NCBI RefSeq assembly: GCF_024437655.1 | Contig: NZ_JANBVF010000027.1 | Span: 27,789 to 91,788 of the forward strand | Length of the DNA stretch: 64,000 bases | Direction: 5' to 3' | DNA from: Chitinolyticbacter albus | Lineage (GTDB): Bacteria > Pseudomonadota > Gammaproteobacteria > Burkholderiales > Chitinibacteraceae | Shown: positions 36,076 through 44,951 of the stretch, piece after piece | How positions within the stretch are numbered: position 1 is the stretch's first letter | Layout of the letters: every line of letters starts with the position of its first letter | The notes under the pieces: generated by a model | Database searches by the model: none | What the model saw: the letters and a program-made list of their open reading frames with translations, nothing else | Told to the model about the DNA's origin: nothing | Made by a program: the position numbers and the translations under genes

Positions 36076-37323
36076 ATGAAATTGAAGCCGTTTCTCGCCC
36101 TCGCCGCCGCCGTGTTCGCGGTTTCCGCCGCCAACGCCGCCGACAAGGTGAAGGTTGAGTACTGGTCCAACAGCCTGTCGCCGAAGTTCGACAGCGTGAT
36201 GAAGGACCTGACCGCCAAGTTCAACAAGTCGCAGACTGGCATCGAAGCCGTCTGGGTCGATGTGCCTTGGGACGCATTCCAGGCCCGCGTGGTGTCGTCC
36301 GTGGCTGCCGGCAACGTACCGGGCCTCGTGAACCTGCCCAAGCCCTGGATGGACCAGTTCGCCCAGCAGAAAATCATTCAGCCGATCACCAAGCAGGTGG
36401 GCGGCTTCAAGAACGTGTACACCAGCGGCGCGTTGAAGGACGTGACCTATGACGGCGAGATCTACGGTCTGCCGTGGTATCAGGTCACCGCCGTGCTGTT
36501 CTTCAACAAGGAACTGCTGGCCAAGGCGGGCGTGAAGGAAGCGCCGAAGTCGTTCGACGAGCTCTTGAAGACCGCGCGCGTCGTCAAGGAAAAGACCGGT
36601 GTGGCCGGCTTTGCGCCGAAGTTGAACGATGGCTTTGCCGGCTGGTTCCTGTATGACGGCCTGCCGGTGGTGCAGAACGGCAAGGCGGTGTTCAACAGTC
36701 CCGCCCACGTCAAGCTGGTCGAGGAATTCAAGAAGGCCTACGCCGATGGCGTGATCCCGAAGGATGCCTTCAAGATGCAGTTCGAAGAGCAGATCGCCGC
36801 CTTCGGCAGCGCCAAGGTCGCGATGTTTGGCGAAGGCGCGCATGCCCTGAAGCGTACCCAGACCGATTCGCCCAAGGTGTACGCCCAGACCGGCGTGGCC
36901 GGCTTCCCGGAAGGCAAGGGCGCAACCCCGTTCGGTGGCTTCCTGTTCCTGTGGTCGGTGCCCAAGGGTTTCAAGAACGTCGACGCAGCGGTGAAGCTCG
37001 GTCAATTCATCTCGAACGACGAATCGCAACTGGCATTCGCCAAGGCCTCCGCCACCTTCCCGTCGACCAACAAGGCGCTGGACGATGCCTTCTTCCAGGC
37101 TGGCGCCAAGTCCAAAGATCCGGTGGAGCAAGCGACTGCCGTGGCCGCTTCGGCGATCAAGAGCTCGCGCACGCTGACCGTGTCCGGCCTGCCTGACGAG
37201 GCCGCGATGAATCAGAAGATGAACGACGAAATCGAAGCCGCCATCGTCGGTCGCAAGCCGGTGAAACAGGCACTCGACGAAGCCGTGGCGTTCTGGAATA
37301 GCAAGTTCGCCGCTGGCAAGTAA
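36076..37323 (+). CDS. Carbohydrate ABC transporter substrate-binding protein, copy 1
   Basis: The 415-residue periplasmic protein of the MalE-like (cluster D, CUT1) family has a signal peptide MKLKPFLALAAAVFAVSAANA. The mature part has the typical VEYWSNS...FDSVMKDLTAKFNKS..GIEAVWVDVPWDAFQARVVSSVAAG and GLPWYQVTAVLFFNKELLAKAG segments. ATG 36076 has GGAG six bases upstream. It is paralogous to the following gene over its whole length. The transported sugar is probably an amino sugar, judged from the kinase and regulator upstream. Confidence 0.93.
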   Translation: MKLKPFLALAAAVFAVSAANAADKVKVEYWSNSLSPKFDSVMKDLTAKFNKSQTGIEAVWVDVPWDAFQARVVSSVAAGNVPGLVNLPKPWMDQFAQQKIIQPITKQVGGFKNVYTSGALKDVTYDGEIYGLPWYQVTAVLFFNKELLAKAGVKEAPKSFDELLKTARVVKEKTGVAGFAPKLNDGFAGWFLYDGLPVVQNGKAVFNSPAHVKLVEEFKKAYADGVIPKDAFKMQFEEQIAAFGSAKVAMFGEGAHALKRTQTDSPKVYAQTGVAGFPEGKGATPFGGFLFLWSVPKGFKNVDAAVKLGQFISNDESQLAFAKASATFPSTNKALDDAFFQAGAKSKDPVEQATAVAASAIKSSRTLTVSGLPDEAAMNQKMNDEIEAAIVGRKPVKQALDEAVAFWNSKFAAGK

Positions 37324-37332
37324 TAAACCTTA

Positions 37333-37354
37333 TTGACTCTCTGAGCAGAGTCAA
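37333..37354 (+). repeat. Hairpin between the two sugar-binding-protein genes
   Basis: TTGACTCT (37333-37340), six-base loop, AGAGTCAA (37347-37354), nine bases after the first binding-protein stop. There is no U-tract; it could stabilise the upstream mRNA or partly terminate it. The rest of the 176-base gap probably holds the promoter of the second binding protein. Confidence 0.55.
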
Positions 37355-37499
37355 ACTTAGTGGCGGGGGTTTCTGGTAGACTCCCGTCCACAATAAGAAT
37401 CCGCATGGTTTGGTGAACAAAACACTGAGTCATATGTGGTGTATCGCGAGGAAGCGATTCCGAGCGTTTTTTTGTCGATAACTCCAAGAGGAAGACAAG

Positions 37500-38747
37500 A
37501 TGAAGCTTAAGAAGATGTTGGCCGTTGGCGCTGCGGTTTTCGGTTTCGCTGCTCTGCATGCTCATGCTGATACCGAGCTCGAATTCTGGACCATGAACCT
37601 GGCTCCGAAATTCAACGGTTACTTCGAACAGGCCGTTACCAAGTTCAACGCTGCCAACCCGGGCCTGAAGGCTAAGTGGGTTGACATGAACTGGGACCAG
37701 ATCCAGCCCAAGCTGATCGCCTCGATCGCCGCTGGCAACCCGCCTGCCCTCGTTAACTTCAACGTGCCTTGGGTTCACGAATTTGCTGCTCAAGGCAACA
37801 TCGTTGCCCTCGACCAGTACGTTGGTGGCGCCAAGAGCGTCTACTCGGCTGGCGCTGTCAAGGACGTGACCGTCAACGGCAAGCTGTACGCCTTCCCGTG
37901 GTACAACTCGGTTTCGATCATTGCCTACAACAAGGACATCTTCGCCAAGGCCGGCGTGAAGTCGGCTCCGAAGAACTTCGACGAACTGGTTTCGACTGCC
38001 AAGCAAGTGACTGCCAAGACTGGCACCGCCGCTTTCGCACCGAAGCTGGATAGCTTCGAAGGCTGGTTCTACTACGCTGGTCTGCCGATGGTGCAGAACG
38101 GCAAGGCCGTGTTCAACTCGCCGAAGCACGTTGCTTTCGTGCAGAAGTTTGCTGACCTGTACAAGGCCGGCGTCTTCCCGAAGGACGTCTTCAAGATGGC
38201 CTTCGAGCAAGAAATCGCTGCGTACAACTCGGGCCGCATCGCCATGATGACGACCGCGCCGCAAGCTCTGAAGCGCACCGAAACCGACGCTCCGGCCGTT
38301 TACGCGAAGACCGAAGTAGCTTCGTTCCCGACCGACGCTGGCCAACGCGCTTTCGGCGCATGGCTGATGGACTTCGTCGTGCCGAAGGGCTTCAAGAACC
38401 CGGCCGAAGCCGCCAAGCTGGGTCTGTACCTGACCGGCGACGAGCAGCAAGTCCTGTTCTCGAAGGCTACCGAATCGACCTTCCCGTCGACCAAGAAGGC
38501 TAACCTGGACCCGTACTTCCAGTCGGGTGCCAAGAGCGCCGACGTGGTTGAGCGCGCACGTGCCGTGGCTGCCAAGTCCATGGACAACGCCCGCACTCTG
38601 ACCATCCCGCCGGGCGTGCTGCCTGACGGCGCTGCGATGGGCAAGAAGCTGCAAGACGAAATCCAGAACGCCATCGAAGGCCGCAAGCCGGTGAAGGCTG
38701 CCCTGGACGAAGCTGCTGCTGATTGGAACGCGAAGCTTGCCAAGTAA
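37500..38747 (+). CDS. Carbohydrate ABC transporter substrate-binding protein, copy 2
   Basis: The 415-residue paralogue of the previous gene has signal peptide MKLKKMLAVGAAVFGFAALHAHA and conserved segments LEFWTMNLAPKFNGYFEQAVTKF, WVDMNWDQIQPKLIASIAAGNPP and FPWYNSVSIIAYNKDIFAKAG. Codon use is shifted to GCT, AAC and GTT relative to copy 1, as in highly expressed genes. The ribosome site AGGA precedes the ATG. A 12-bp GNRA hairpin terminator follows, which should give excess binding protein over permease. Confidence 0.93.
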   Translation: MKLKKMLAVGAAVFGFAALHAHADTELEFWTMNLAPKFNGYFEQAVTKFNAANPGLKAKWVDMNWDQIQPKLIASIAAGNPPALVNFNVPWVHEFAAQGNIVALDQYVGGAKSVYSAGAVKDVTVNGKLYAFPWYNSVSIIAYNKDIFAKAGVKSAPKNFDELVSTAKQVTAKTGTAAFAPKLDSFEGWFYYAGLPMVQNGKAVFNSPKHVAFVQKFADLYKAGVFPKDVFKMAFEQEIAAYNSGRIAMMTTAPQALKRTETDAPAVYAKTEVASFPTDAGQRAFGAWLMDFVVPKGFKNPAEAAKLGLYLTGDEQQVLFSKATESTFPSTKKANLDPYFQSGAKSADVVERARAVAAKSMDNARTLTIPPGVLPDGAAMGKKLQDEIQNAIEGRKPVKAALDEAAADWNAKLAK

Positions 38748-38777
38748 GCCCCTAGCACTATGCTAGCGTAGTACCGG

Positions 38778-38813
38778 ACGGAACCGTCGGCGACGGCGGT
38801 TCCGTTTGTTTCT
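38778..38813 (+). terminator. GCGA-tetraloop hairpin with U-rich tail after the binding protein (attenuator)
   Basis: A 12-bp stem (38778-38789 with 38794-38805, one G-U pair) is capped by the GNRA loop GCGA (38790-38793) and followed by TTTGTTTC. It sits between the second binding-protein gene and the first permease gene. Partial read-through would set binding protein above permease. Confidence 0.8.
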
Positions 38814-38844
38814 TGCATTACAAAAAACACAGTCGAGTTGCGCC

Positions 38845-39705
38845 GTGAAAACCTCCAGTTACACCGCCATCGCCTATCTATTCCTGGCACCAGCCTTGAT
38901 CTTGATGGGTGTCTTCACCTTCTGGCCGGTAGGTTACAACGCCTACCTCGCGTTCAACGATTACAGCATTGCCGACGCCACCGCCACCTGGAACAACTTT
39001 GCCCACTTCAAGTACCTGTATGGCGAAGAGCTGTTTCACGACGCATTAAAGAATTCGCTGCTATTCCTGCTCGTGGTGCCGGTCATCCAGGTTGCTGCTC
39101 TGCTCGTTGCCAAGCTCGTCAACAACAAGTTGCCGGGCATGACTTTTTTCCGGGCCGCGTTTTATATCCCTGTCATTACCGCGATCTCGATCGCCGGTAT
39201 CGTTTGGCTCAACGTCTACAAGTACGACGGTATCCTGACCTGGTTCCTGCAATCGCTCGGCCTGATCGAGGAGCAGATCAACTGGTTGGGTGAACCCGAG
39301 ATCGCCATCTACATGGTGATGGTGTTCACCTTCTGGAAGGGGATCGGCTACTACATGGTGCTGTACCTTGCCGGCCTGCAGTCGATTCCGACCGAGGTCG
39401 AGGAAGCTGCGGTGCTCGATGGTGCCAATGCCTGGCAGCGTTTCTGGAAAATCACCGTGCCCATGGTCAAGCCGACCATCCTGTTGTGCACGCTGCTTTC
39501 CACCATTGCCGCGCTCAAGGCCTTCCAGGAAGTGGTGGTGCTGACCCGCGGTCAGGCCGATACCTATACCGCCCTCTACTACGTGTATGCCCAGGCGTTC
39601 ACCAACTTCAACTTCGGCCGCGCTGCCGCAGCCGGTCTGGTGGTCACCTTCTTCTGCGTGCTGCTCGCCATCGTGCAGTTCCGCTTCTTCGGTGAAAAGA
39701 AATAA
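38845..39705 (+). CDS. Carbohydrate ABC transporter permease 1 (MalF/UgpA type)
   Basis: The 286-residue inner-membrane protein has six helices and the EAA loop VEEAAVLDGANAWQRFWKITVPMVKP that contacts the ATPase. The start is probably GTG 38845 (VKTSSYTAIAYLFLAPAL) with GAG seven bases upstream; a TTG at 38806 would extend it into the terminator hairpin and is rejected. The second permease follows after 21 bp. Confidence 0.93.
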   Translation: MKTSSYTAIAYLFLAPALILMGVFTFWPVGYNAYLAFNDYSIADATATWNNFAHFKYLYGEELFHDALKNSLLFLLVVPVIQVAALLVAKLVNNKLPGMTFFRAAFYIPVITAISIAGIVWLNVYKYDGILTWFLQSLGLIEEQINWLGEPEIAIYMVMVFTFWKGIGYYMVLYLAGLQSIPTEVEEAAVLDGANAWQRFWKITVPMVKPTILLCTLLSTIAALKAFQEVVVLTRGQADTYTALYYVYAQAFTNFNFGRAAAAGLVVTFFCVLLAIVQFRFFGEKK

Positions 39706-39726
39706 TCGCATCCTGGGTACAACGTC

Positions 39727-40596
39727 ATGAGTAAATCCTTTACACGGGCACTCGAGCTTACCGGCCAGTACGCCGGGCTGATTGCCTTCACCATCTTCAC
39801 GACCTTCCCGTTCATTTGGGCCACTTCGGTCGCCATTTCCGCAGACCCGGGGAACATCTGGCTGTTCCCGGGCGCCTTCCTGCCGACGGATCCCAGTCTG
39901 GTCTGGTTCAAACGGGTGATCACGGACATTCCGTTCAAGGACTACCTGCTCAACTCGACCATCATCTCGTTCTGGACCATTTTCTTCACTGTGGTCATCT
40001 CGGTGATGGCGGGCTACCCGCTGGCGCGACTGCGCTTTCCGGGGCGCGGCCTGATCTTCATCGGCATCATCGCCACCATGATGCTGCCGTCCGAAGTGGC
40101 CATCATTCCGAACTTCGTCACGTTGAAGCACATTGGTGATTTCTTCGAAGCCACCATCGGCTACAAGCTGATCGGCCTCAACACCTTCCCGGGCGTATTC
40201 CTGCCGGGGGTGGCGGGTGCCTTCGGCATCTTCCTGATGAAGCAGGCCTTCGAGCAGATCCCGCAGGATCTGATCGACGCGGCTCGCGTCGACGGCGCGA
40301 AGGAATTGCAGATCCTGTGGCGGGTGATGGTGCCGGTATCGGCGCCGTCGATTGCCGCACTGGCGATCTTCACCCTGGTCAACGCGTGGAACGAGTTCAT
40401 CTGGTCGGGCATCGTGCTGACCTCGCGCGACAAGTACCCGCTGGCCGTCGGTATGTTCAATGACCTGACCGGTCCGTTCGCGGTCTCGACCAGCATGGTC
40501 ATGGCCGGCATCGTGCTCTCCGTGCTGCCGGTGCTGATCTTCTTCGCGCTCACGCAGCGTTACTTCATCAGCGGCCTCGATGGTGCGGTGAAATAA
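39727..40596 (+). CDS. Carbohydrate ABC transporter permease 2 (MalG/UgpE type)
   Basis: The 289-residue inner-membrane protein has six helices and the EAA motif EQIPQDLIDAARVDGA followed by RVMVPVSAPS. It ends with the family's ALTQRYFISGLDGAVK. It forms the heterodimeric channel with the previous permease. The ATPase gene follows after 45 bp. Confidence 0.95.
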   Translation: MSKSFTRALELTGQYAGLIAFTIFTTFPFIWATSVAISADPGNIWLFPGAFLPTDPSLVWFKRVITDIPFKDYLLNSTIISFWTIFFTVVISVMAGYPLARLRFPGRGLIFIGIIATMMLPSEVAIIPNFVTLKHIGDFFEATIGYKLIGLNTFPGVFLPGVAGAFGIFLMKQAFEQIPQDLIDAARVDGAKELQILWRVMVPVSAPSIAALAIFTLVNAWNEFIWSGIVLTSRDKYPLAVGMFNDLTGPFAVSTSMVMAGIVLSVLPVLIFFALTQRYFISGLDGAVK

Positions 40597-40641
40597 GTCC
40601 ACGCCCCGCGACAGACACAGAATTCAGAAAGGAATCGATTC

Positions 40642-41745
<1,104 letters not shown>

Positions 41746-41760
41746 GCGAAGCGCTCGCAC

Positions 41761-41788
41761 AAAAAGCCCACCGCAAGGTGGGCTTTTT
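41761..41788. terminator. Bidirectional terminator with GCAA tetraloop after the ATPase gene
   Basis: AAAAAGCCCACC (41761-41772), GNRA loop GCAA, GGTGGGCTTTTT (41777-41788). A perfect 12-bp stem ending the sugar ABC operon. Confidence 0.93.
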
Positions 41789-41905
41789 CATGTCCGCCGC
41801 GCATGGCTGGGTTGCCGTGGATGCATGGGTAAACGCAAACTGGGCAAAATTCTGGTCGGGGCGGCTGTTTACAATTGGCCTATCGCTCGTAGGAGGATCG
41901 CATCG

Positions 41906-42754
41906 ATGAAATCGAACACATTATGCCGCTGGGGGCTAGCCAGCCTCGTCGCCGCTGCCGCGCTCAATGTTTCGGCGCAGGAGCAACGCATCCGCACACC
42001 ATATCTGGAGAACTGGGGCCAGGTGCCGCTGGAGGAAATGGAACGCCAGGCGGCGGCCTTTCCCGGCGTCTACTGGATTGCCGGGCCGACCGCGCGCAAG
42101 GTGGTTGCGCTGACCTTCGACGATGGCCCTAACGAAGGCAACACGCTGCCGTTGCTGAAAGTGCTGAAGAAGCACGGGGTGAGGGCTACCTTCTTCGAGC
42201 TGGGGCAATGGGTGGCGCAGTATCCGCACTTAGCCCGGGCGGTGCTGGCCGATGGCCATGTGATCGGCAACCATAGTTACGACCATCCGTACTCGAGCAA
42301 GCTCACGCCGACCGCGCTGTGGGATGAACAGGTGGCCAAGACCCAGGGCATCGTCAAGCAGACGCTGGGCTTCGAGCCGACGCTCTATCGCCCGCCGTAT
42401 GGCGAGATCACCGACGATCAGGTGAAGCTGCTCGCCAGCAAGGGGCTCAGGGTGATCTCCTGGTCGGTTGACACCCGTGACTGGCTGGCTGCACGCAGCT
42501 TCAACGGCGACAGCATGATCGAGCGCATGGCGCTCGATCACATCAACGAGGAAGCCATCGTGCTGATGCACGACGGCGGTGGTCCACGCCATCACACCGT
42601 GACTGCGGTCGATCGCATGATTGGCCAGCTCAAGGCGGCGGGCTACAGCTTTGTCACCGTCGACGAGCTGCTCGGCGTACCGGCCAAGCTACCGGAGGCC
42701 GCCAAGCTGGATGCGCCCAAGGCAATGCCGGCGAGCGCAGCCGAAAAAAAATAG
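41906..42754 (+). CDS. Exported polysaccharide deacetylase (NodB domain)
   Basis: The 282-residue protein has a signal peptide (MKSNTLCRWGLASLVAAAALNVSA) and a CE4/NodB catalytic domain with all five motifs: TFDDGP (70-75), HSYDH with metal ligands His123 and His127, RPPYG, the motif-4 region SVDTRDW and LMHDGG. It should remove acetyl groups from chitin oligomers, peptidoglycan or a related glycan in the periplasm or outside. AGGAGG lies nine bases before ATG 41906. Its position just after the amino-sugar importer favours a chitooligosaccharide role. Confidence 0.92.
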   Translation: MKSNTLCRWGLASLVAAAALNVSAQEQRIRTPYLENWGQVPLEEMERQAAAFPGVYWIAGPTARKVVALTFDDGPNEGNTLPLLKVLKKHGVRATFFELGQWVAQYPHLARAVLADGHVIGNHSYDHPYSSKLTPTALWDEQVAKTQGIVKQTLGFEPTLYRPPYGEITDDQVKLLASKGLRVISWSVDTRDWLAARSFNGDSMIERMALDHINEEAIVLMHDGGGPRHHTVTAVDRMIGQLKAAGYSFVTVDELLGVPAKLPEAAKLDAPKAMPASAAEKK

Positions 42755-42779
42755 GTGTCTTAATTCACTGGAGGTACTC

Positions 42780-43265
42780 ATGAGCATGAGAGAAGTAATG
42801 CTGGCCACTCTTCTGGGTGCCGCGAGCTGTGCATCCCTTGCACAAGTGCCGGTTGCGCCGGCGCCGGATCAGTTGGTCCTGCTGCAAAGTGCAGATCCAA
42901 AACTCGCGCAAAACAAGCGCCTGGTCTATGACTTCTGGCGCGAGGTCTTCGAAGCTGGCCAACTCGGGCTGGCAGAGAAGTACCTGACTGAAAACTACAT
43001 CCAGCACAACCCCAATGTGCCCACTGGCCGCACCGCATTTGTCGAGTTCTTTGGCAGGTTCAAGAAACCCAAGCCGATCGAAGCCAAGGTTGCAGCCCCG
43101 CTCGTAGCCATCACGGCGGAAGGAAACCTGGTCATCCTGAGCTTCGTGCGCGAGCAAGCGGATCCCAAGGATGCGTCGAAGAAGTACACCACGACGTGGT
43201 TCGACATGTTCCGCATTGAGGGCGGCAAGATTGCCGAGCACTGGGATCCGGCCGAAAAGCAGTAG
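42780..43265 (+). CDS. Exported SnoaL-like / NTF2-fold protein
   Basis: The 161-residue protein has a signal peptide (MSMREVMLATLLGAASCASLA). The cone-shaped SnoaL-like domain shows VYDFWREVFEAGQLGLAEKYLTENYIQHNP, TFxE-type FVEFFGRF and WFDMFRIEGGKIAEHWD. These match the 'predicted SnoaL-like aldol-condensation enzyme' family; the function is unknown. GGAGG precedes ATG 42780. It lies 25 bp after the deacetylase and is co-transcribed. Confidence 0.85.
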   Translation: MSMREVMLATLLGAASCASLAQVPVAPAPDQLVLLQSADPKLAQNKRLVYDFWREVFEAGQLGLAEKYLTENYIQHNPNVPTGRTAFVEFFGRFKKPKPIEAKVAAPLVAITAEGNLVILSFVREQADPKDASKKYTTTWFDMFRIEGGKIAEHWDPAEKQ

Positions 43266-43414
43266 CCTTCCCCACCGGGAAACCTCGTCAACCACGTTTA
43301 GAGGCGATGCAGGCATGGTTGGCGGTGACGATCTGGTTTCTTGGTTTATGCGGCAACCATGTATGGTCCCGAACACGCCGACCAACCGGGACGGGGCGCC
43401 CGTTAGTTCTAACG

Positions 43415-43466
43415 ATAAGCACCAACAGAAAACCGCGCCTAGGCGCGGTTTTCTGTTGGTGCTTAT
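43415..43466. terminator. Perfect 52-bp palindrome: bidirectional terminator between snoaL-like gene and thrC
   Basis: Bases 43415-43440 and 43441-43466 are exact reverse complements with no spacer (26-bp arms centred on CCTAGG). The core AAAACCGCGCC / GGCGCGGTTTT is a normal terminator stem; the outer AAGCACCAACAG / CTGTTGGTGCTT extension makes it exceptionally long. It ends five bases before the thrC stop. Confidence 0.9.
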
Positions 43467-43471
43467 GGCCC

Positions 43472-44905
43472 TCAGCGATCGAGGTGAGTCGCGACGTAGC
43501 GCTTGAGCGCCTCTGCATCGGCTTCCAGTACGTCGAAGCGTTGTGGCAGATCTTCCAGCCCGGCCAGATCGTGCGGGCGTTGCGGCGCGGCGCCCAATGC
43601 CTCCTGCATCGTGGACTCGAACTTGGCGGGCAGGGCGGTTTCCAGGATCACCATGGTGACGCCGGCTTCGCGGTGTGCCTTGGCGGCCAGATAGCCGTCA
43701 GCGGTGTGCGGGTCGATCTCGACGCCGTACTTGGCCTTTACTTCGCGGATGCTGGCGATGCGGTCGGCGTGGTTGCTCTTTTCCGAGCGAAAGCCGTACT
43801 CGTCATGCATGCGGGCGAAATCAGCATCGGGCAACTTGAAGCCACGGCCGGCATCGACCTCGCGCCACAGCGCGGCGAGCTTGGTGCCATCGCGGCCGAT
43901 CAGGTCGAACACGAAGCGCTCGAGATTGGACGCCTTGGTGATGTCCATCGACGGGCTGGACGTCTCGTAGGTGCGATCGAGGCCACGCGGGAAATAGCCG
44001 CCGGTCTTGAAGAACTCGTCAAGCACGTCGTTCTCGTTGGTCGCGACGATCAGGCGGCGGATCGGCAGCCCCATCTGGCGGGCGATGTGGCCGGCGCAGA
44101 CGTTGCCGAAGTTGCCCGAGGGCACGCAGAAGTCGACCGGCTCGCCCACTTCCCGGGCCACGGCGAAGTAGCCCTTGAAGTAGTACACCACCTGGGCGAC
44201 GACGCGGCCCCAGTTGATCGAATTGACGGCGCCGATCTTGTACTGCGCCTTGAACGCGGCGTCGTTGTTCACCGCCTTCACCATGTCCTGGCAGGCGTCG
44301 AAGAAGCTGGTCACCGCGATATTGTGGATGTTGGCGTCCTGCAGGCTGAACATCTGTGCGCGCTGGAACGGGCTCATCTTGCCGTGCGGGCTGAGCATGA
44401 ACACGTTCACGCCGTGCTTTCCGCGCATCGCGTACTCGGCGGCGGAGCCGGTATCGCCCGAGGTGGCGCCGACGATGTTGATGGCCTCGCCCCGCTGTTC
44501 GAGCACGTACTCGAACAGGTTGCCCAGAAGCTGCATCGCCATGTCCTTGAACGCCAGCGTCGGGCCGTTCGACAGCTCCTCGATATAGAGGCCGTCTTCC
44601 AGCTGCACCACCGGGGTGATTTCGCCAGCGCGCGCGGCATCGCGACCGTGGCGGTAGACGTCGGCGGTATAGGTTTTGGCAATCAGCGCCTTCAGGTCGG
44701 CTGCGGGAATGTCGTCGACGAAGCGGCTGATCACGGCGAACGCCAGGTCCGGGTAGTTCAGCTGCGCCAGCGCCTTCAGCTCAGCGAGGTCCAGCTTCGG
44801 ATACGATTCGGCGATGGACAGGCCGCCATCGGGGGCGAGGCCACCCAGCAGGATGTCGGAGAAGCGTTGCGGGGCCATGCCGCCGCGGGTCGAGATGTAA
44901 TGCAT
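43472..44905 (-). CDS. thrC: Threonine synthase
   Basis: The 477-residue PLP enzyme converts O-phosphohomoserine to threonine. It starts MHYISTRGGMAPQRFSDILLGGLAPDGGL and has the PLP lysine in NGPTLAFKDMAMQ, the phosphate-binding GATSGDTGSAA and VPSGNFGNVCAG. It belongs to the long (E. coli/yeast-like) type. hom lies 46 bp upstream, with a small hairpin between. Confidence 0.97.
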   Translation of the reverse strand: MHYISTRGGMAPQRFSDILLGGLAPDGGLSIAESYPKLDLAELKALAQLNYPDLAFAVISRFVDDIPAADLKALIAKTYTADVYRHGRDAARAGEITPVVQLEDGLYIEELSNGPTLAFKDMAMQLLGNLFEYVLEQRGEAINIVGATSGDTGSAAEYAMRGKHGVNVFMLSPHGKMSPFQRAQMFSLQDANIHNIAVTSFFDACQDMVKAVNNDAAFKAQYKIGAVNSINWGRVVAQVVYYFKGYFAVAREVGEPVDFCVPSGNFGNVCAGHIARQMGLPIRRLIVATNENDVLDEFFKTGGYFPRGLDRTYETSSPSMDITKASNLERFVFDLIGRDGTKLAALWREVDAGRGFKLPDADFARMHDEYGFRSEKSNHADRIASIREVKAKYGVEIDPHTADGYLAAKAHREAGVTMVILETALPAKFESTMQEALGAAPQRPHDLAGLEDLPQRFDVLEADAEALKRYVATHLDR

Positions 44906-44922
44906 GTTCGGACTCGTGTGGG

Positions 44923-44941
44923 GCAGGGCGCGGCCCTGCCT
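44923..44941 (-). repeat. Hairpin in the hom-thrC spacer
   Basis: GGCAGGGC (44923-44930), loop GCG, GCCCTGCC (44934-44941), 18 bases before the thrC ATG in the transcript. It may affect thrC translation or RNA stability. Confidence 0.5.
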
Positions 44942-44951
44942 CGGGTTCGGA

